Assembly: GCA_010912705.1 (NCBI GenBank)
Contig: POWB01000009.1
Span: 39,764-103,763, forward strand
Origin: Halochromatium sp.
Lineage (GTDB): Bacteria > Pseudomonadota > Gammaproteobacteria > Chromatiales > Chromatiaceae
Direction of reading: 5' to 3'
Length of the DNA stretch: 64,000 nt
Shown here: piece by piece, positions 10,175-20,037 of the stretch
How positions within the stretch are numbered: the stretch's first letter is position 1
Layout: each line of letters begins with the position of its first letter
Translations under genes and position numbers: made by a program
The notes under the pieces: generated by a model
What the model saw: the letters and a program-made list of their open reading frames with translations, nothing else
Database searches by the model: none
What the model was told of the DNA's origin: nothing

Positions 10175-10983
10175 CCGTTGCCTCCCAGGTAAGCCTTCTC
10201 GGTGCAATGGATAAAGAAATCGGGCTCAGTTTCGCGATAGGTCTCTTGGAAGTCACCGTAGGTATCGACGCGCTGGAAGCCGACCTCACGCATCAGCCTC
10301 TGAACATAGGCCTTGCGCAGCGGGAACATATTGAGATGGTATGCAGAACCGTCACTGAAGCTGTATTTGAACCGCGCCAGCGAATCATCAACATGCTCTG
10401 GCTCAGCGCGTACACTGTCGCCGCAGTAATAGTAGTTATGGGTCGGCTTGACCTGATGGTCGAGCAGGGCGTCATAGTTGCGCTGATCTAGGATCAGCAC
10501 GCCGTCATGGCGCAGCGTGGCGTAGAACTCGGCCAAGGCCTTGCGACGGTCGAGCTCCTCGTGCAGATGGGTAAAGGAGTTGCCGAGGCAGATGACGGCA
10601 TCGTAGAGGTCGTGAACACTCTGGTTCAGCCAACGCCAATCGGCATGGATGGTACGTAGAATATGACCGCGACGGCGCGCGTTCTCGAACGCCTTGGCCA
10701 GCATCACGGGGCTGCCATCGGCACTAGTCACCTCAAATCCAGCCTCGAGCAGCTGGACCGAGTGGAAACCCGTGCCGGTAGCGACGTCGAGCACCTTCTT
10801 GGCGCCGCGCTCGCGCAGCTGGTCGATGAAGAAATGGCCTTCGGCACTGGCACGTCCGTCCCAGTCGATGAGCTCGTCCCATTTATCAACGAAGGTCTCG
10901 ATGTATTCTTCTTGATACTTTTCGCTGTCACGGACGGCGAGCGGATCATCACCGTAATCTTGTCGAGTCGTTTGTTGCTGCAT
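10171..10983 (-). CDS. gsmt: Glycine/sarcosine N-methyltransferase (betaine synthesis)
   Basis: 270 residues from ATG 10983, preceded by GGAAG at good spacing; a longer upstream reading frame is not supported by family length. SAM motif I is VLDVATGTG (about 64-72), followed by the ICLGNSFTHL segment characteristic of glycine N-methyltransferase relatives. It methylates glycine to sarcosine and sarcosine to dimethylglycine; the coupled downstream SDMT finishes betaine. The two-gene order matches halophilic phototrophs such as Halorhodospira, but no methionine adenosyltransferase gene follows here. The gene is divergent from a MarR regulator, a likely osmoregulatory arrangement. Confidence 0.92.
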   Translation of the reverse strand: MQQQTTRQDYGDDPLAVRDSEKYQEEYIETFVDKWDELIDWDGRASAEGHFFIDQLRERGAKKVLDVATGTGFHSVQLLEAGFEVTSADGSPVMLAKAFENARRRGHILRTIHADWRWLNQSVHDLYDAVICLGNSFTHLHEELDRRKALAEFYATLRHDGVLILDQRNYDALLDHQVKPTHNYYYCGDSVRAEPEHVDDSLARFKYSFSDGSAYHLNMFPLRKAYVQRLMREVGFQRVDTYGDFQETYRETEPDFFIHCTEKAYLGGNG

Positions 10984-11302
10984 GGTCTGGCTTCCTGGTG
11001 ATGGGCTGCGCGACCTGCCGAAGATCCTCCTCGTCAGTGCAGGGGCACGGCGAGAGGGGACGGTTAGTCGCGAGCAGGGTGAGCCGTACTTCGCGGCATC
11101 GGGGATGTGCGGAAAGACGGCGAGGAGACCTGTATGGTACATCGTGCACGAAGCTTTTGAAACGCTACTTTCGGAGTTTTCCCTCCAAGTGGTTAGCGTT
11201 GCGTGCTTTAATAAACTGATATTGCTTTGGTTCTTTGAGATGGCTGAGTGTTGACCCTCTCTAAGATTTATTTTGTGACCGAATGTTGGCGGATTGATGA
11301 CG
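10984..11302. promoter_or_regulatory. Divergent intergenic region between gsmt and marR-like gene
   Basis: About 319 bp without a supported gene. It must hold the promoters of both the betaine operon (leftward) and the MarR-DUF294 operon (rightward). The DNA near 11150-11280 is AT-richer. I could not identify a convincing -35/-10 pair or MarR palindrome by eye. Confidence 0.5.
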
Positions 11303-11842
11303 ATGACGACGGCGGAGAGTCGGTGTGATGATGTGTTGGTGGCCCTGCGACGGGTCATCCGTGCAGTGGGGCTACATTCGCGGCAGTTGGAGCGAAGCCA
11401 TGGCCTGACGGCACCTCAGGCGTTGGTGTTAAAGGCGATCATTGGTCTCGGCGAAGCCTCGGTTGGCACGGTGGCGAAGCGGGTCAGCCTCAGCCAGGCA
11501 ACGGTGACCGACATCCTCAATCGGCTCGAGAGCCGAGCGCTGGTTCTGCGAGCACGCAGTTGCGAGGATCGACGGCGGGTCATGGTCAAGGCGACCGAGA
11601 AGGCGATTGAGATTATGGCGCGCTCGCCGCCGTTGTTGCAGGAGTCCTTTGTGAAGCGCTTTCAGGCGCTCGAAGACTGGGAGCAGAGCCTATTGATTTC
11701 ATCGCTACAGCGCATTACCACCCTGATGGGGGTTGAGCAGCTTGATGCGTCTCCCGTCCTCGTGGCGGGGCCGGTGACAGCGGGCGATGAGCTTGCGGGG
11801 CCTGCGGTCAGCGCCGCAGACAGCAATGAAGACCACCCGTGA
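11303..11842 (+). CDS. MarR-family transcriptional regulator
   Basis: About 179 residues from ATG 11303 (GGCGGA nine bases upstream); ATG 11297 and TTG 11294 are alternatives. It is a winged-helix MarR protein: LTAPQALVLKAI, then the recognition-helix region SVGTVAKRVSLSQATVTDILNRLE and the wing RARSCEDRRRVMVKAT. The C-terminal 35 residues are low-complexity. It is divergent from the betaine-synthesis operon and overlaps the next gene by GTGA. MarR regulators of the EctR/CosR type control compatible-solute genes in other bacteria; a similar role here is inferred from position only. Confidence 0.85.
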   Translation: MTTAESRCDDVLVALRRVIRAVGLHSRQLERSHGLTAPQALVLKAIIGLGEASVGTVAKRVSLSQATVTDILNRLESRALVLRARSCEDRRRVMVKATEKAIEIMARSPPLLQESFVKRFQALEDWEQSLLISSLQRITTLMGVEQLDASPVLVAGPVTAGDELAGPAVSAADSNEDHP

Positions 11843-13776
11843 AGACCGCTAGCATTGCTTACCGCGTCGCCGATTTTCTGCGTCGCCATCCACCGTTCCA
11901 GTATCTCGATGAGCCTGACCTACTCGAGCTGGTGAATGGCGGCCGTGTCATCTTTCATGAGGACGGCGAGCTGGTGTTCGAGTGCGGGCAGAAGCGCCGA
12001 CCTTATATCTACGTGATTCAGCAAGGAGTCGTGCGTCTGGTCGATCATGACGAGACGGGTACGCGGGAGGTCTTGCGCGATGTCCGCGGTGAGGGTGACC
12101 TGCTTGGCGTTGGCCGCTATTTTGGGATCGCTGAGCATGCCTATACGGCGCGTACCGAGACCGACGTCATCCTCTACGCACTGCCGGCGGCGCCATTCTG
12201 GGAACAGATCAAGCGACATCCGCGCGCCAGTCACTTTCTCGCCGCCTATTTCAGCGTCGCGATTGCCCCGTCCGAGCTCGATGGTGATCTCGCCCGCAAC
12301 GATCAGCAACGCCTCGGCCGTCGCCCGGTCGACTGGATGGAAAAGCGGGTCGATGAGCCGCCATCGGCGGTGACTTGCGGACAAGAAACCCCGCTCCGGG
12401 CGGTGGCTGCAAGCTTGGCCCATCAGCCGCCCGGAGCCGCCGCCGTCGTTGTCGACGCTGATGGGACGCCGCGAGGGCTCATCTCGACGCGCGCCCTCAG
12501 TGATCGGGTGGCGAGCGGCGAGCTGCCGCTCGATGCACCCGCAGCGCAGCTGATGGCTCCGGTGGCGGATACGCTGCGGGCAGGCTTGCCCGCGGGCGCC
12601 TATCTGACGCGGATGCTGGAGTTGGAGGTCGAGCATCTGGTGCTGACCGACGATGGCAGCCGTCAGGGCAAGGCGGTTGCGGTGATTGCGCGGCGGGATC
12701 TGACCCGCATCGAGGCCGCGGCGCCGCTCGCGATCGTTGAGGATATGGCGCGAGCGATGGGCATCTATGAGCTGTCCCAGCTCTTGGCCCAGGGCCAAAC
12801 CTTCCTCGCCGGCGGCCTCACTGACGCCACAGCCATGCGCTGGCTGGCGCCGATGGCGACCGCACTCTATGCCGCGGTGCTAAGGCGCGTGGTGGTCTTG
12901 GTGGAAGGTGCCTTGCTTGCCGAAGGCCATGCGATACCCGACCTCAAGCATTGTTGGGTCTTCTTCGGCTCCGCAGGCCGTGGCGAGCTGACCACGCTCT
13001 ATGATCTCGATCATGGGCTGATCTACGACGAGCCCGATCCCGAGCAACGGCGTGCCGCTCGCAGCTATTTCCTCGAGCTCGGACGCCGCGTCAGCGCGGC
13101 GCTCGCGGCCTGCGGTTTTGTCAGCACGGCCAAAGGGATCGTCTCCGGACACCCGAGTGCCTGCCGCTCGATCAATGAATGGGAGATCGGCTTTAGCCAC
13201 TGGATTCACGAGCCGATCGAGAGCTGCGTCTACCGTGCCACCTCGTTCTTTGATCTGCGCCCGGTACATGGTGACTGTACCCTGGTGACGCGGCTGCAGC
13301 AGCGTATCCACGACGAAAAAGACCGCAGCTCCGGTTTTGTGCCCCTGCTGGTGGCGGATTCGATGGCCAACCTGCCACCTCTGACCTTCTTTCGCGGTCT
13401 GGTGATCGATGACGACGGTCGTTACACGGAAACCCTCGATCTGCAGCGAGCCACCTTGCAGCCGGTGGCGGATCTGGCGCGCGCCCTAGCGCTCGATGCC
13501 GGTATCGATCATCCCGTCGGCACGCTGGAGCGCCTGCAGGCGCTGACGCCTGACGACGAGGACGCCAATGCCTTGGTCAACGGGACCATTGCCGCGTTCC
13601 GCAATGCGCTCTTCTATCGTACCCGTGCCGGACTCAGTGGGCATGGCGATGGCAGTCAGGTCGAGCCATCGAAGCTGACGCGGCTCGAGCAGAACCTGCT
13701 CAAATCTGGCTTTCGCACCGTATTGCAACTGATGGAATATACCGGCAAGCGCTACGGCGTGGTGCCGCGCCGCTGA
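11839..13776 (+). CDS. cNMP-binding / CBS / DUF294 nucleotidyltransferase-like protein
   Basis: 645 residues with three modules: a cyclic-nucleotide-binding-like domain (about 20-140), a CBS pair (about 160-290), and a DUF294 nucleotidyltransferase domain with the signature GSAGRGE followed by Y-D-L-D-H (about 376-391), then the DUF294 C-terminal substrate-binding domain. The GSxGRxE...DxDH pattern is that of GlnE/GlnD-like nucleotidyltransferases. The GTG start overlaps the marR stop as GTGA, so the two are coupled. A DEDDh exonuclease follows, the usual partner. Elsewhere this pair accompanies a sodium:solute (acetate-type) symporter, which is absent here. Its modification target is unknown. 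Confidence 0.88.
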   Translation: MKTASIAYRVADFLRRHPPFQYLDEPDLLELVNGGRVIFHEDGELVFECGQKRRPYIYVIQQGVVRLVDHDETGTREVLRDVRGEGDLLGVGRYFGIAEHAYTARTETDVILYALPAAPFWEQIKRHPRASHFLAAYFSVAIAPSELDGDLARNDQQRLGRRPVDWMEKRVDEPPSAVTCGQETPLRAVAASLAHQPPGAAAVVVDADGTPRGLISTRALSDRVASGELPLDAPAAQLMAPVADTLRAGLPAGAYLTRMLELEVEHLVLTDDGSRQGKAVAVIARRDLTRIEAAAPLAIVEDMARAMGIYELSQLLAQGQTFLAGGLTDATAMRWLAPMATALYAAVLRRVVVLVEGALLAEGHAIPDLKHCWVFFGSAGRGELTTLYDLDHGLIYDEPDPEQRRAARSYFLELGRRVSAALAACGFVSTAKGIVSGHPSACRSINEWEIGFSHWIHEPIESCVYRATSFFDLRPVHGDCTLVTRLQQRIHDEKDRSSGFVPLLVADSMANLPPLTFFRGLVIDDDGRYTETLDLQRATLQPVADLARALALDAGIDHPVGTLERLQALTPDDEDANALVNGTIAAFRNALFYRTRAGLSGHGDGSQVEPSKLTRLEQNLLKSGFRTVLQLMEYTGKRYGVVPRR

Positions 13777-13808
13777 GGCTGCAGCGGGAGACTGGCAGAG
13801 GACTCCTC

Positions 13809-14510
13809 ATGACCGATAACGAGACACTCAACCCCCGACTCGCGGTCTACCGGGAGCAGTTTCGCCACAGCTGGTTGGATACGACGCCCTTGGACCAGGT
13901 GCGTTTCTGCGTGCTCGATTGCGAGACCACCGGCTTAGATCCGAGGCGTCACCGCATCGTCAGCATCGGTGCGGTGGGGGTCATCGAGGGCCAGATCGAT
14001 CTTGGCGACAGCCTTGAGGTGCTGTTGCGGGTGCGTTTCAATACCGCAGCCACCCTGGTGCATGGGATCACACGAAGCGAGACCCGTGATGCCCTCGATG
14101 AGCCCGATGCCCTAGCCGAGCTGCTGGACTATCTTGGCGATGGCGTGATCGTCGGTCATCACATCAGCCATGATCTGCGGATGATCGATGCCGCGCTCGC
14201 CCGCCACACTGAGGATCAGCTGCGCAACCGGCACCTCGATACCGGCGAGCTGATGCTGAATCTGTTGGAGGCGGCCGCCTTCGGCGCTGAGGCTGAGCTG
14301 ACAGACTATTCGCTCGACGGCCTGTGCCGCTTTTTCGGCATCTTGCCCCACGACCGCCATACGGCCCCAGGCGATGCCTTTCTGACCGCGGGGATTCTGA
14401 TGCGGCTGCTGCGTGCGGCAAAGCGCAGTGGCTGCCACTGCCTAGGTGACCTGCTCAAGCTCGCCCAGCGGCGGAGTGAAGGGTACGAGAGGTCCGCTGT
14501 GAGGCGATAG
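13809..14510 (+). CDS. DEDDh 3'-5' exonuclease (DnaQ-like)
   Basis: 233 residues with all DEDDh motifs: Exo I DCETTGLDP (Asp, Glu), Exo II with HGITRSE and VGHHISHDLRMID (Asp), and Exo III HTAPGDA (His, Asp). It resembles the epsilon/PolC exonuclease family, but the gene is genetically tied to DUF294 proteins (33 bp after the preceding stop, with AGGACTCCTC before the ATG). In other bacteria this exonuclease is found next to the DUF294 protein in the same order, suggesting a shared signalling or RNA/nucleotide-processing role rather than replication proofreading. Confidence 0.88.
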   Translation: MTDNETLNPRLAVYREQFRHSWLDTTPLDQVRFCVLDCETTGLDPRRHRIVSIGAVGVIEGQIDLGDSLEVLLRVRFNTAATLVHGITRSETRDALDEPDALAELLDYLGDGVIVGHHISHDLRMIDAALARHTEDQLRNRHLDTGELMLNLLEAAAFGAEAELTDYSLDGLCRFFGILPHDRHTAPGDAFLTAGILMRLLRAAKRSGCHCLGDLLKLAQRRSEGYERSAVRR

Positions 14511-14557
14511 CGATAGGCCGCTGTGGGGCGGCGATAGCGATAGGCCGATAAGGTTGG

Positions 14558-14986
14558 CTAGAGCGCACCAGCCTGAGTCTGCTGATGCAGGTACTCTACC
14601 GCAGCGACCATATATTCAACCGCGGCCTCGATTTGCCGATCCGTCAGGCGCTCATTGCCGCCACGCGGTGGCATCTTGTACTGGCCGTCGTCGCCCTTGA
14701 TGCCATGAATCGGGCTCTTGAACAGGGTCCGCACGCCTTTGGCGATGCGCGGCTCCCAGTTCGGATAGTCGGTCACCGCAGGGGCGCCAGCAGCGCCCAT
14801 CAGATGGCAGGCGCGGCAGGTGCCCATCCAGACCGAGCGCCCCTCGGCCAGCACCGGATCAGCGAAACGAGGCATCTCGAAGCCGGCGGCGGACTCGGAT
14901 GAGCCGGGACCACAGCCTTGAGCGAAGGCGGCTGTCAGGATGATGAGAACAGAAAGGGTCAGTCGCATTGGGCTCGCGGTGGTCAT
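14558..14986 (-). CDS. Class I c-type cytochrome lipoprotein
   Basis: About 142 residues from ATG 14986; ATG 14968 is an alternative that starts directly at the signal sequence. The signal peptide MRLTLSVLIILTAAFAQGC ends in a lipobox, so the protein is probably anchored by Cys in the periplasm. One haem site, GTCRACH, and a distal Met ligand in YKMPPRGG define a mono-haem cytochrome c. The C-terminal half is the family's usual helix (LTDRQIEAAVEYMV). It is divergent from cusB. Redox partner is unknown. Confidence 0.85.
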   Translation of the reverse strand: MTTASPMRLTLSVLIILTAAFAQGCGPGSSESAAGFEMPRFADPVLAEGRSVWMGTCRACHLMGAAGAPAVTDYPNWEPRIAKGVRTLFKSPIHGIKGDDGQYKMPPRGGNERLTDRQIEAAVEYMVAAVEYLHQQTQAGAL

Positions 14987-15138
14987 TCTATGCTGGCTCT
15001 GGGCAATGCAGGCCCGCCGCATGCAGGGCTTGCGGGGGCGGGTCAGTTGATCTATGCCTGCTAGGATGCCACAACAGGGGTATCACTGGGGGGGACGTCA
15101 ACTGGACGTCGTCTATCCAGCCCGACCGGAGATCCCTG

Positions 15139-16443
15139 ATGTCGACCATCCCCGCGCCTCGTCCGCATGACGACAGTCCTTTCGCTCCCCCCCTGTCCTT
15201 AGGTCCAGTCTTGTTAGCCTTGGTGCTGTCGGTAGGCCTTGTTGCCTGTGGCGCTGAGCTCGGTGCTGAGGCCCAGGCGCCGACTGAGCCAGTCGCGGAA
15301 GCCGCCGATGATTCGCCGATGGAGCATGCGGCGAAACACCTCGACCCGAAATACGTCTGCCCGATGCATCCGCAGATCATCAAGGATGAGCCTGGCACTT
15401 GCCCGATCTGCGGCATGGATCTGGTCAAGAAGCTGATGGACCCGATGACCGGCAAGTATCCGGAGGTCGCCTTGACGCCAGCGGTGGTGCAGACGCTGGG
15501 GGTTCGCACCGCAGCGGTCGAGCGTGGCACGCTCTGGAAGTACATCGAGACGCTGGGTCGGGTCACCTACGACGAGACGCGGCTGGCGCATGTGCATCCG
15601 CGTGCTGCGGGTTGGATCGAGTCGCTGAGCCTGCGTGCGGAGGGTGAGCCGGTGCAAGCGGGACAGGAGCTCGCCGAGCTCTATGCACCGGCAATCTTGA
15701 ACGCGCAGGTGGATTTCCTGCTGGCGCAGGATCGCAATGCGGCCGATCGGCGCCGGGTGAGTGAGGACAAGGCGCGGAATATCTTGCGGCTGTTGGATGT
15801 GCCGGATGATGTGATCACGGCGATCCAGCGTGATGGCGAGGCGCGCAATCGGGTGCCGATCCGGGCGCCGATCGATGGCATCGTCACCAAGATGATGGCC
15901 CGCGATGGGATGTATGTGACCGAGTCCAGTGAGATGTTCACCATCGCGGATCTGAGCCAGGTCTGGGTGATGGTGGATATCTATGAGTCTCAGATCGATT
16001 GGCTCGGCGAGGGGTTGTCGGCGGAGATGCGGGTGCCGGCGCGGCCGGGGCGGACCTGGGAGGGTGAGGTCGATTATCTCTATCCGGAGTTGGACCCGCT
16101 GTCGCGGACCTTGCGGGTGCGGCTGGTGTTCGAGAATCCGGATCTGGCGCTGAAGCCGAATATGTTCGCTGATGTGGTGATCTATGGCGGGCCGAAGCGT
16201 GAGGTGCTGAAGATTCCGGCCGAGGCGCTGATTGTGACCGGGGAGCGGGAGGCGGTGGTGAGGGTGCTCGGGGACGGGCGGTTTCAGCCGGTGGATGTGG
16301 TCACTGGGATGCAGCGGTCGGGTGAGGTCGAGATCTTGTCGGGGCTGGAGGAGGGCGATGAGATCGTTGTCTCCGGGCAGTTCTTGATCGATTCGGAGTC
16401 GAATCTGCAGGCGAGCTTTCAGCGGATGTCGGGTGCGCAATGA
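15139..16443 (+). CDS. cusB: CusB-type RND periplasmic adaptor with heavy-metal-binding domain
   Basis: 434 residues from ATG 15139, with CCGGAGA upstream. A lipoprotein-type signal ([13 protein letters not shown]) is followed by a heavy-metal-binding domain [24 protein letters not shown], then the membrane-fusion barrel and hairpin regions ([38 protein letters not shown]). The CPMHP...CPICGM motif is typical of Cu/Ag adaptors. The adaptor would link the CusA pump to an outer-membrane channel and deliver monovalent copper or silver. The stop overlaps the cusA start (ATGA), indicating coupling. No cusC/tolC-like gene is nearby. Confidence 0.93.
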   Translation: MSTIPAPRPHDDSPFAPPLSLGPVLLALVLSVGLVACGAELGAEAQAPTEPVAEAADDSPMEHAAKHLDPKYVCPMHPQIIKDEPGTCPICGMDLVKKLMDPMTGKYPEVALTPAVVQTLGVRTAAVERGTLWKYIETLGRVTYDETRLAHVHPRAAGWIESLSLRAEGEPVQAGQELAELYAPAILNAQVDFLLAQDRNAADRRRVSEDKARNILRLLDVPDDVITAIQRDGEARNRVPIRAPIDGIVTKMMARDGMYVTESSEMFTIADLSQVWVMVDIYESQIDWLGEGLSAEMRVPARPGRTWEGEVDYLYPELDPLSRTLRVRLVFENPDLALKPNMFADVVIYGGPKREVLKIPAEALIVTGEREAVVRVLGDGRFQPVDVVTGMQRSGEVEILSGLEEGDEIVVSGQFLIDSESNLQASFQRMSGAQ

Positions 16444-19400
16444 TGAAAGGCGTCATCCTTTGGTCGATTCGCAATCGTTTCCTGGTGCTGATCGCGACGG
16501 TGATGCTGACCGGTTGGGGCATCCTGGCGGTGAAACAGACGCCGCTGGATGCGATCCCGGACCTCTCCGATGTGCAGGTGATCATCAAGACCAGCTTTCC
16601 AGGACAGGCGCCGCGGGTGGTCGAGGAGCAGGTGACCTATCCGATCACGACGACGATGCTCTCGGTGCCGGGTGCGAAGGTGGTGCGCGGCTTCAGCTTC
16701 TTTGGTGATTCGTTCGTTTATGTGATCTTCGAGGATGGCACTGATCTCTATTGGGCGCGGGCGCGGGTGCTGGAGTATCTGAATCAGGCGGCGGCGGAAT
16801 TGCCCGAGGGGGTAGAGCCGCGGCTCGGGCCGGATGCGACTGGGGTTGGCTGGGTTTATAGCTATGCCTTGGTGGATCGCACGGGACAGCACGATCTGGC
16901 GGAGTTGACCAGCCTGCAGAATTGGTTCCTGAAGTTCGAGCTGCAGTCGGTGCCTGGTGTCTCGGAGGTGGCGACGGTCGGCGGCATGGTGCGCCAGTAT
17001 CAGATCGTTGTTGATCCGGAGAAGTTGCGGGCCTATGGCATCCCGCTGCAGCGGGTGATGGCGGCTGTGCAGGGCGCGAATCGGGAGGTCGGTGGCTCGG
17101 TGCTGGAGCTGGCCGAGGCGGAGTACATGGTGCGCACGCGCGGCTATCTGACCTCGCTCGAGGATATCGAGCTGATCGCCGTGCAGTCCACACCGGAGGG
17201 CACGCCGGTGCTGCTGCGCGATATCGCGCGGGTACAGATTGGCCCGGAGATGCGCCGAGTGGTGGCGGATCTGGACGGCGAGGGCGAGATCACTGGCGGC
17301 ATCATCGTGATGCGTTCCGGCGAGAATGCCTTGGCGACGATCGAGGCGGTGAAGGCGCGGTTGGATGAGCTGCGAGCGGGGCTGCCCGAGGGGGTCGAGA
17401 TCGTCGAGACCTATGATCGCTCAGAGCTGATTCTGGGGGCGGTCGACAACCTGCAGACCAAGCTGATCGAGGAGCTGATCGTCGTCGCGTTGGTCTGCGT
17501 GGCCTTCCTGCTGCACCTGCGCTCGTCGCTGGTGGTGATCATCAGCCTGCCGCTTGGCATCCTGGTGGCCTTCATCATCATGCAAGCGCAGGGCATCAAC
17601 GCCAACATCATGTCGCTCGGCGGCATTGCGATCGCGATCGGGGCGATGGTGGATGCAGCGATCGTGATGATCGAGAACGCGCACAAGCATCTGGAGCGCT
17701 ACGAGACCGAGCATGGCGAGCGTCCATGTGGTGAGCAACATTGGCAGGTGATCGGCGAGGCGGCGGGCGAGGTCGGCCCGGCGCTGTTCTTCTCGCTGCT
17801 GATCATCACGCTGAGCTTCCTGCCGGTGTTTACGCTGCAGGCGCAGGAGGGGCGCTTGTTTGCACCGCTGGCCTTTACCAAGACCTATGCGATGGCGGCG
17901 GCGGCTGGGTTGGCGGTGACCCTGGTGCCGGTGCTGATGGGCTATCTGGTGCGCGGGCGTATCCCGAACGAGATGCGCAATCCGCTCAACCGGGTGCTCA
18001 TTTGGCTGTACCGGCCGCTGCTGCGTGCGGTGCTGCGCTGGCCCTACACGACCCTGCTGGCGGCCTTGCTGGTGCTGGCGAGCACCCTGATCCCGCTGTC
18101 GCGGCTTGGCTCCGAGTTCATGCCGGATCTCTACGAGGGCGATCTGATGTACATGCCGACGACGCTGCCGGGACTGTCGATCGGCAAGGCGCAGGAGCTG
18201 TTGCAGCAGACCGATCGGCTGATCGCAACGCTGCCCGAGGTCGAGCGGGTGTTCGGCAAGATCGGCCGCGCCGACACCGCGACCGACCCGGCGCCGCTGA
18301 CCATGATCGAGACCCTGATCCAGCTCAAGCCAGAATCCGAGTGGCGCGAGGGGATGACCGTCGACAAGTTGATCGAGGAGCTGGATGCGACCGTCGATCT
18401 GCCGGGCCTGACCAATGCCTGGGTGATGCCGATCAAGACCCGCATCGACATGCTCGCGACCGGTATCAAGACGCCGGTTGGGGTCAAGATCGCCGGGCCG
18501 GATCTAGCCGAGATCGAGCGCATCGGGCAGGCGGTGGAGCGCGCGGTACTGCGGGTCGAGGGCACCAGCTCGGCGTTCTCGGAGCGCGTTGCCGGTGGTC
18601 GTTATGTCGAGATTCGGCCGGATCGGTTGGCGGCAGCACGGGTTGGGCTCAACGTCAGCGACATCAATCGGGTGGTCGCGGCGGCGATTGGCGGCGTGAA
18701 CTTGACGCAGACTGTCGAGGGCTTGGAGCGCTACCCGGTCAATCTGCGCTTCCCGCGCGAGCAGCGCGACAGCCTGCAGGCATTGCGTGAGCTGCCGATC
18801 GTCACACCAACCGGTGCGCAGATTCCGTTGGCACAGGTGGCCGAGGTGGTGATCGCCGACGGCGCGCCGATGCTCAAGAGCGAGAACGGGCGCCTCAACG
18901 GCTGGACCTTCGTCGATATCCGTGGGCGCGATCTCGGCGGTTGGATCGAGGAGGCCAAGCAGGTGGTGAGCGAGGAGGTCGAGCTGCCGCCTGGCTATTC
19001 GCTGGCCTGGTCGGGTCAATATGAGTACATGGAGCGCGCGCGCGAGCGGCTGAATCAGGTGGTGCCGGTGACCTTGGCGATCATCTTCTTGCTGCTTTAT
19101 CTGGCCTTCCGCAGTGGCGGAGAGGCGTTGTTGGTGATGCTGTCGTTGCCGTTCTCATTGGTCGGCGGCTTTTGGTTGATCTATCTGCTCGGCTACAACC
19201 TCTCGGTGGCGGTTGCGGTGGGTTTCATCGCGCTGGCTGGGGTTGCTGCTGAGTTCGGCGTGGTGATGCTGGTGTATCTCGACAATGCGCTGAAGCAATG
19301 GCGTAAGGAGGGCAGGCTAACGAGCGTCGATGCACTCAAGAGCGCGATCGAGGAGGGCGCGGTGCTGCGTATCCGGCCCAAGGCGATGACGGTGGCGACG

Positions 19401-19676
19401 ATCTTTGCGGGCCTGTTGCCAATCATGCTGATTGGGGGTATTGGCTCTGAAGTCATGCGCCGCATTGCCGCGCCGATGGTTGGTGGCATGATCACCGCGC
19501 CACTGCTGAGCCTGTTCGTGATCCCGGCGATCTATCTGTTGTGGCGGCAGCGGGGGTGCGCCGCAGGGAGCCATCGGAGGAGGGGGCCTCAGTCCAAGAC
19601 AGTGGAATCGCTCTCTACACGCCAACGCCTTGACGGCAACGCGCAAGAAGTTGACCCTATTAGTAGGGTTACTTGA
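16440..19676 (+). CDS. cusA: CusA-type heavy-metal RND efflux pump, altered C-terminus
   Basis: 1078 residues, inner-membrane RND pump with 12 predicted transmembrane segments and two large periplasmic loops. The TM4 region reads [24 protein letters not shown], the CusA-type (Cu+/Ag+) signature with Asp and Glu of the proton relay. It exports metal by proton antiport with CusB. The last 40 or so residues after LLWRQRG are out of family: a duplicated 3' end at 22.2-22.6 kb has six Gs where this gene has five, and reads on as [13 protein letters not shown] one-base loss in the G run therefore probably replaced the native tail, leaving the membrane domain intact. Confidence 0.93.
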   Translation: MMKGVILWSIRNRFLVLIATVMLTGWGILAVKQTPLDAIPDLSDVQVIIKTSFPGQAPRVVEEQVTYPITTTMLSVPGAKVVRGFSFFGDSFVYVIFEDGTDLYWARARVLEYLNQAAAELPEGVEPRLGPDATGVGWVYSYALVDRTGQHDLAELTSLQNWFLKFELQSVPGVSEVATVGGMVRQYQIVVDPEKLRAYGIPLQRVMAAVQGANREVGGSVLELAEAEYMVRTRGYLTSLEDIELIAVQSTPEGTPVLLRDIARVQIGPEMRRVVADLDGEGEITGGIIVMRSGENALATIEAVKARLDELRAGLPEGVEIVETYDRSELILGAVDNLQTKLIEELIVVALVCVAFLLHLRSSLVVIISLPLGILVAFIIMQAQGINANIMSLGGIAIAIGAMVDAAIVMIENAHKHLERYETEHGERPCGEQHWQVIGEAAGEVGPALFFSLLIITLSFLPVFTLQAQEGRLFAPLAFTKTYAMAAAAGLAVTLVPVLMGYLVRGRIPNEMRNPLNRVLIWLYRPLLRAVLRWPYTTLLAALLVLASTLIPLSRLGSEFMPDLYEGDLMYMPTTLPGLSIGKAQELLQQTDRLIATLPEVERVFGKIGRADTATDPAPLTMIETLIQLKPESEWREGMTVDKLIEELDATVDLPGLTNAWVMPIKTRIDMLATGIKTPVGVKIAGPDLAEIERIGQAVERAVLRVEGTSSAFSERVAGGRYVEIRPDRLAAARVGLNVSDINRVVAAAIGGVNLTQTVEGLERYPVNLRFPREQRDSLQALRELPIVTPTGAQIPLAQVAEVVIADGAPMLKSENGRLNGWTFVDIRGRDLGGWIEEAKQVVSEEVELPPGYSLAWSGQYEYMERARERLNQVVPVTLAIIFLLLYLAFRSGGEALLVMLSLPFSLVGGFWLIYLLGYNLSVAVAVGFIALAGVAAEFGVVMLVYLDNALKQWRKEGRLTSVDALKSAIEEGAVLRIRPKAMTVATIFAGLLPIMLIGGIGSEVMRRIAAPMVGGMITAPLLSLFVIPAIYLLWRQRGCAAGSHRRRGPQSKTVESLSTRQRLDGNAQEVDPISRVT
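19240..19595 (+). repeat. cusA 3' segment duplicated at 22214-22580
   Basis: This stretch of cusA is repeated in the same orientation about 2.97 kb downstream. Differences cluster in the first 50 bp and near positions 19390-19490, including synonymous changes, so the copies are not a fresh duplication. Identity ends near 19595. Confidence 0.9.
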
Positions 19677-19966
19677 ACCATTTGTTCAACGCACGACTGC
19701 AATCGTTTGTCGCGAAGAAGACTCTGATTGCGGCCCGCGCGTTTGACCAAGGCACCTCACCTCTCGCGCGGTCAAAAACACAAGCTTAAGCTACACTTAA
19801 GATGATTGCCCGTGGAGCTGGTCTAACCATAGGGGTTCGCCACCCGGCGAGGCGAGCCCTTGAACCTCGATTCTCTGGGGTCTGATTTTCAGGAAAATTG
19901 CTGTAGCGCCGACTGCGACGTCTTAGACAGTACATCCTTTGCAACCTTAAGAAACTTCAGGTTTCT

Positions 19967-20009
19967 AAGCGAGCGAAGTCGCCGACCCTTTGATCGCTCG
20001 CTTTTTTAA
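19967..20009 (+). terminator. Rho-independent-type terminator upstream of the secreted repeat protein
   Basis: AAGCGAGCGA (19967-19976) pairs with TCGCTCGCTT (19994-20003), a 10-bp GC-rich stem, followed by a run of six or more Ts and AT-rich DNA. It would stop transcription coming from cusA before the next gene. The rest of 19677-20037 holds no supported gene; a small hairpin TTGAAC/GTTCAA lies near 19673-19689. Confidence 0.7.
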
Positions 20010-20037
20010 TTAATTAATACAGTACAGGAGTTACTTC

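Noticed and set aside
10984..11358. N-terminal extension of GSMT
   Set aside because: It overlaps the divergent marR gene and is absent from the family; ATG 10983 has a good ribosome binding site.
14968..15138. Longer CusB beginning at TTG 14968
   Set aside because: It runs through the cytochrome start region and lacks a signal sequence; ATG 15139 precedes a clear lipoprotein signal.
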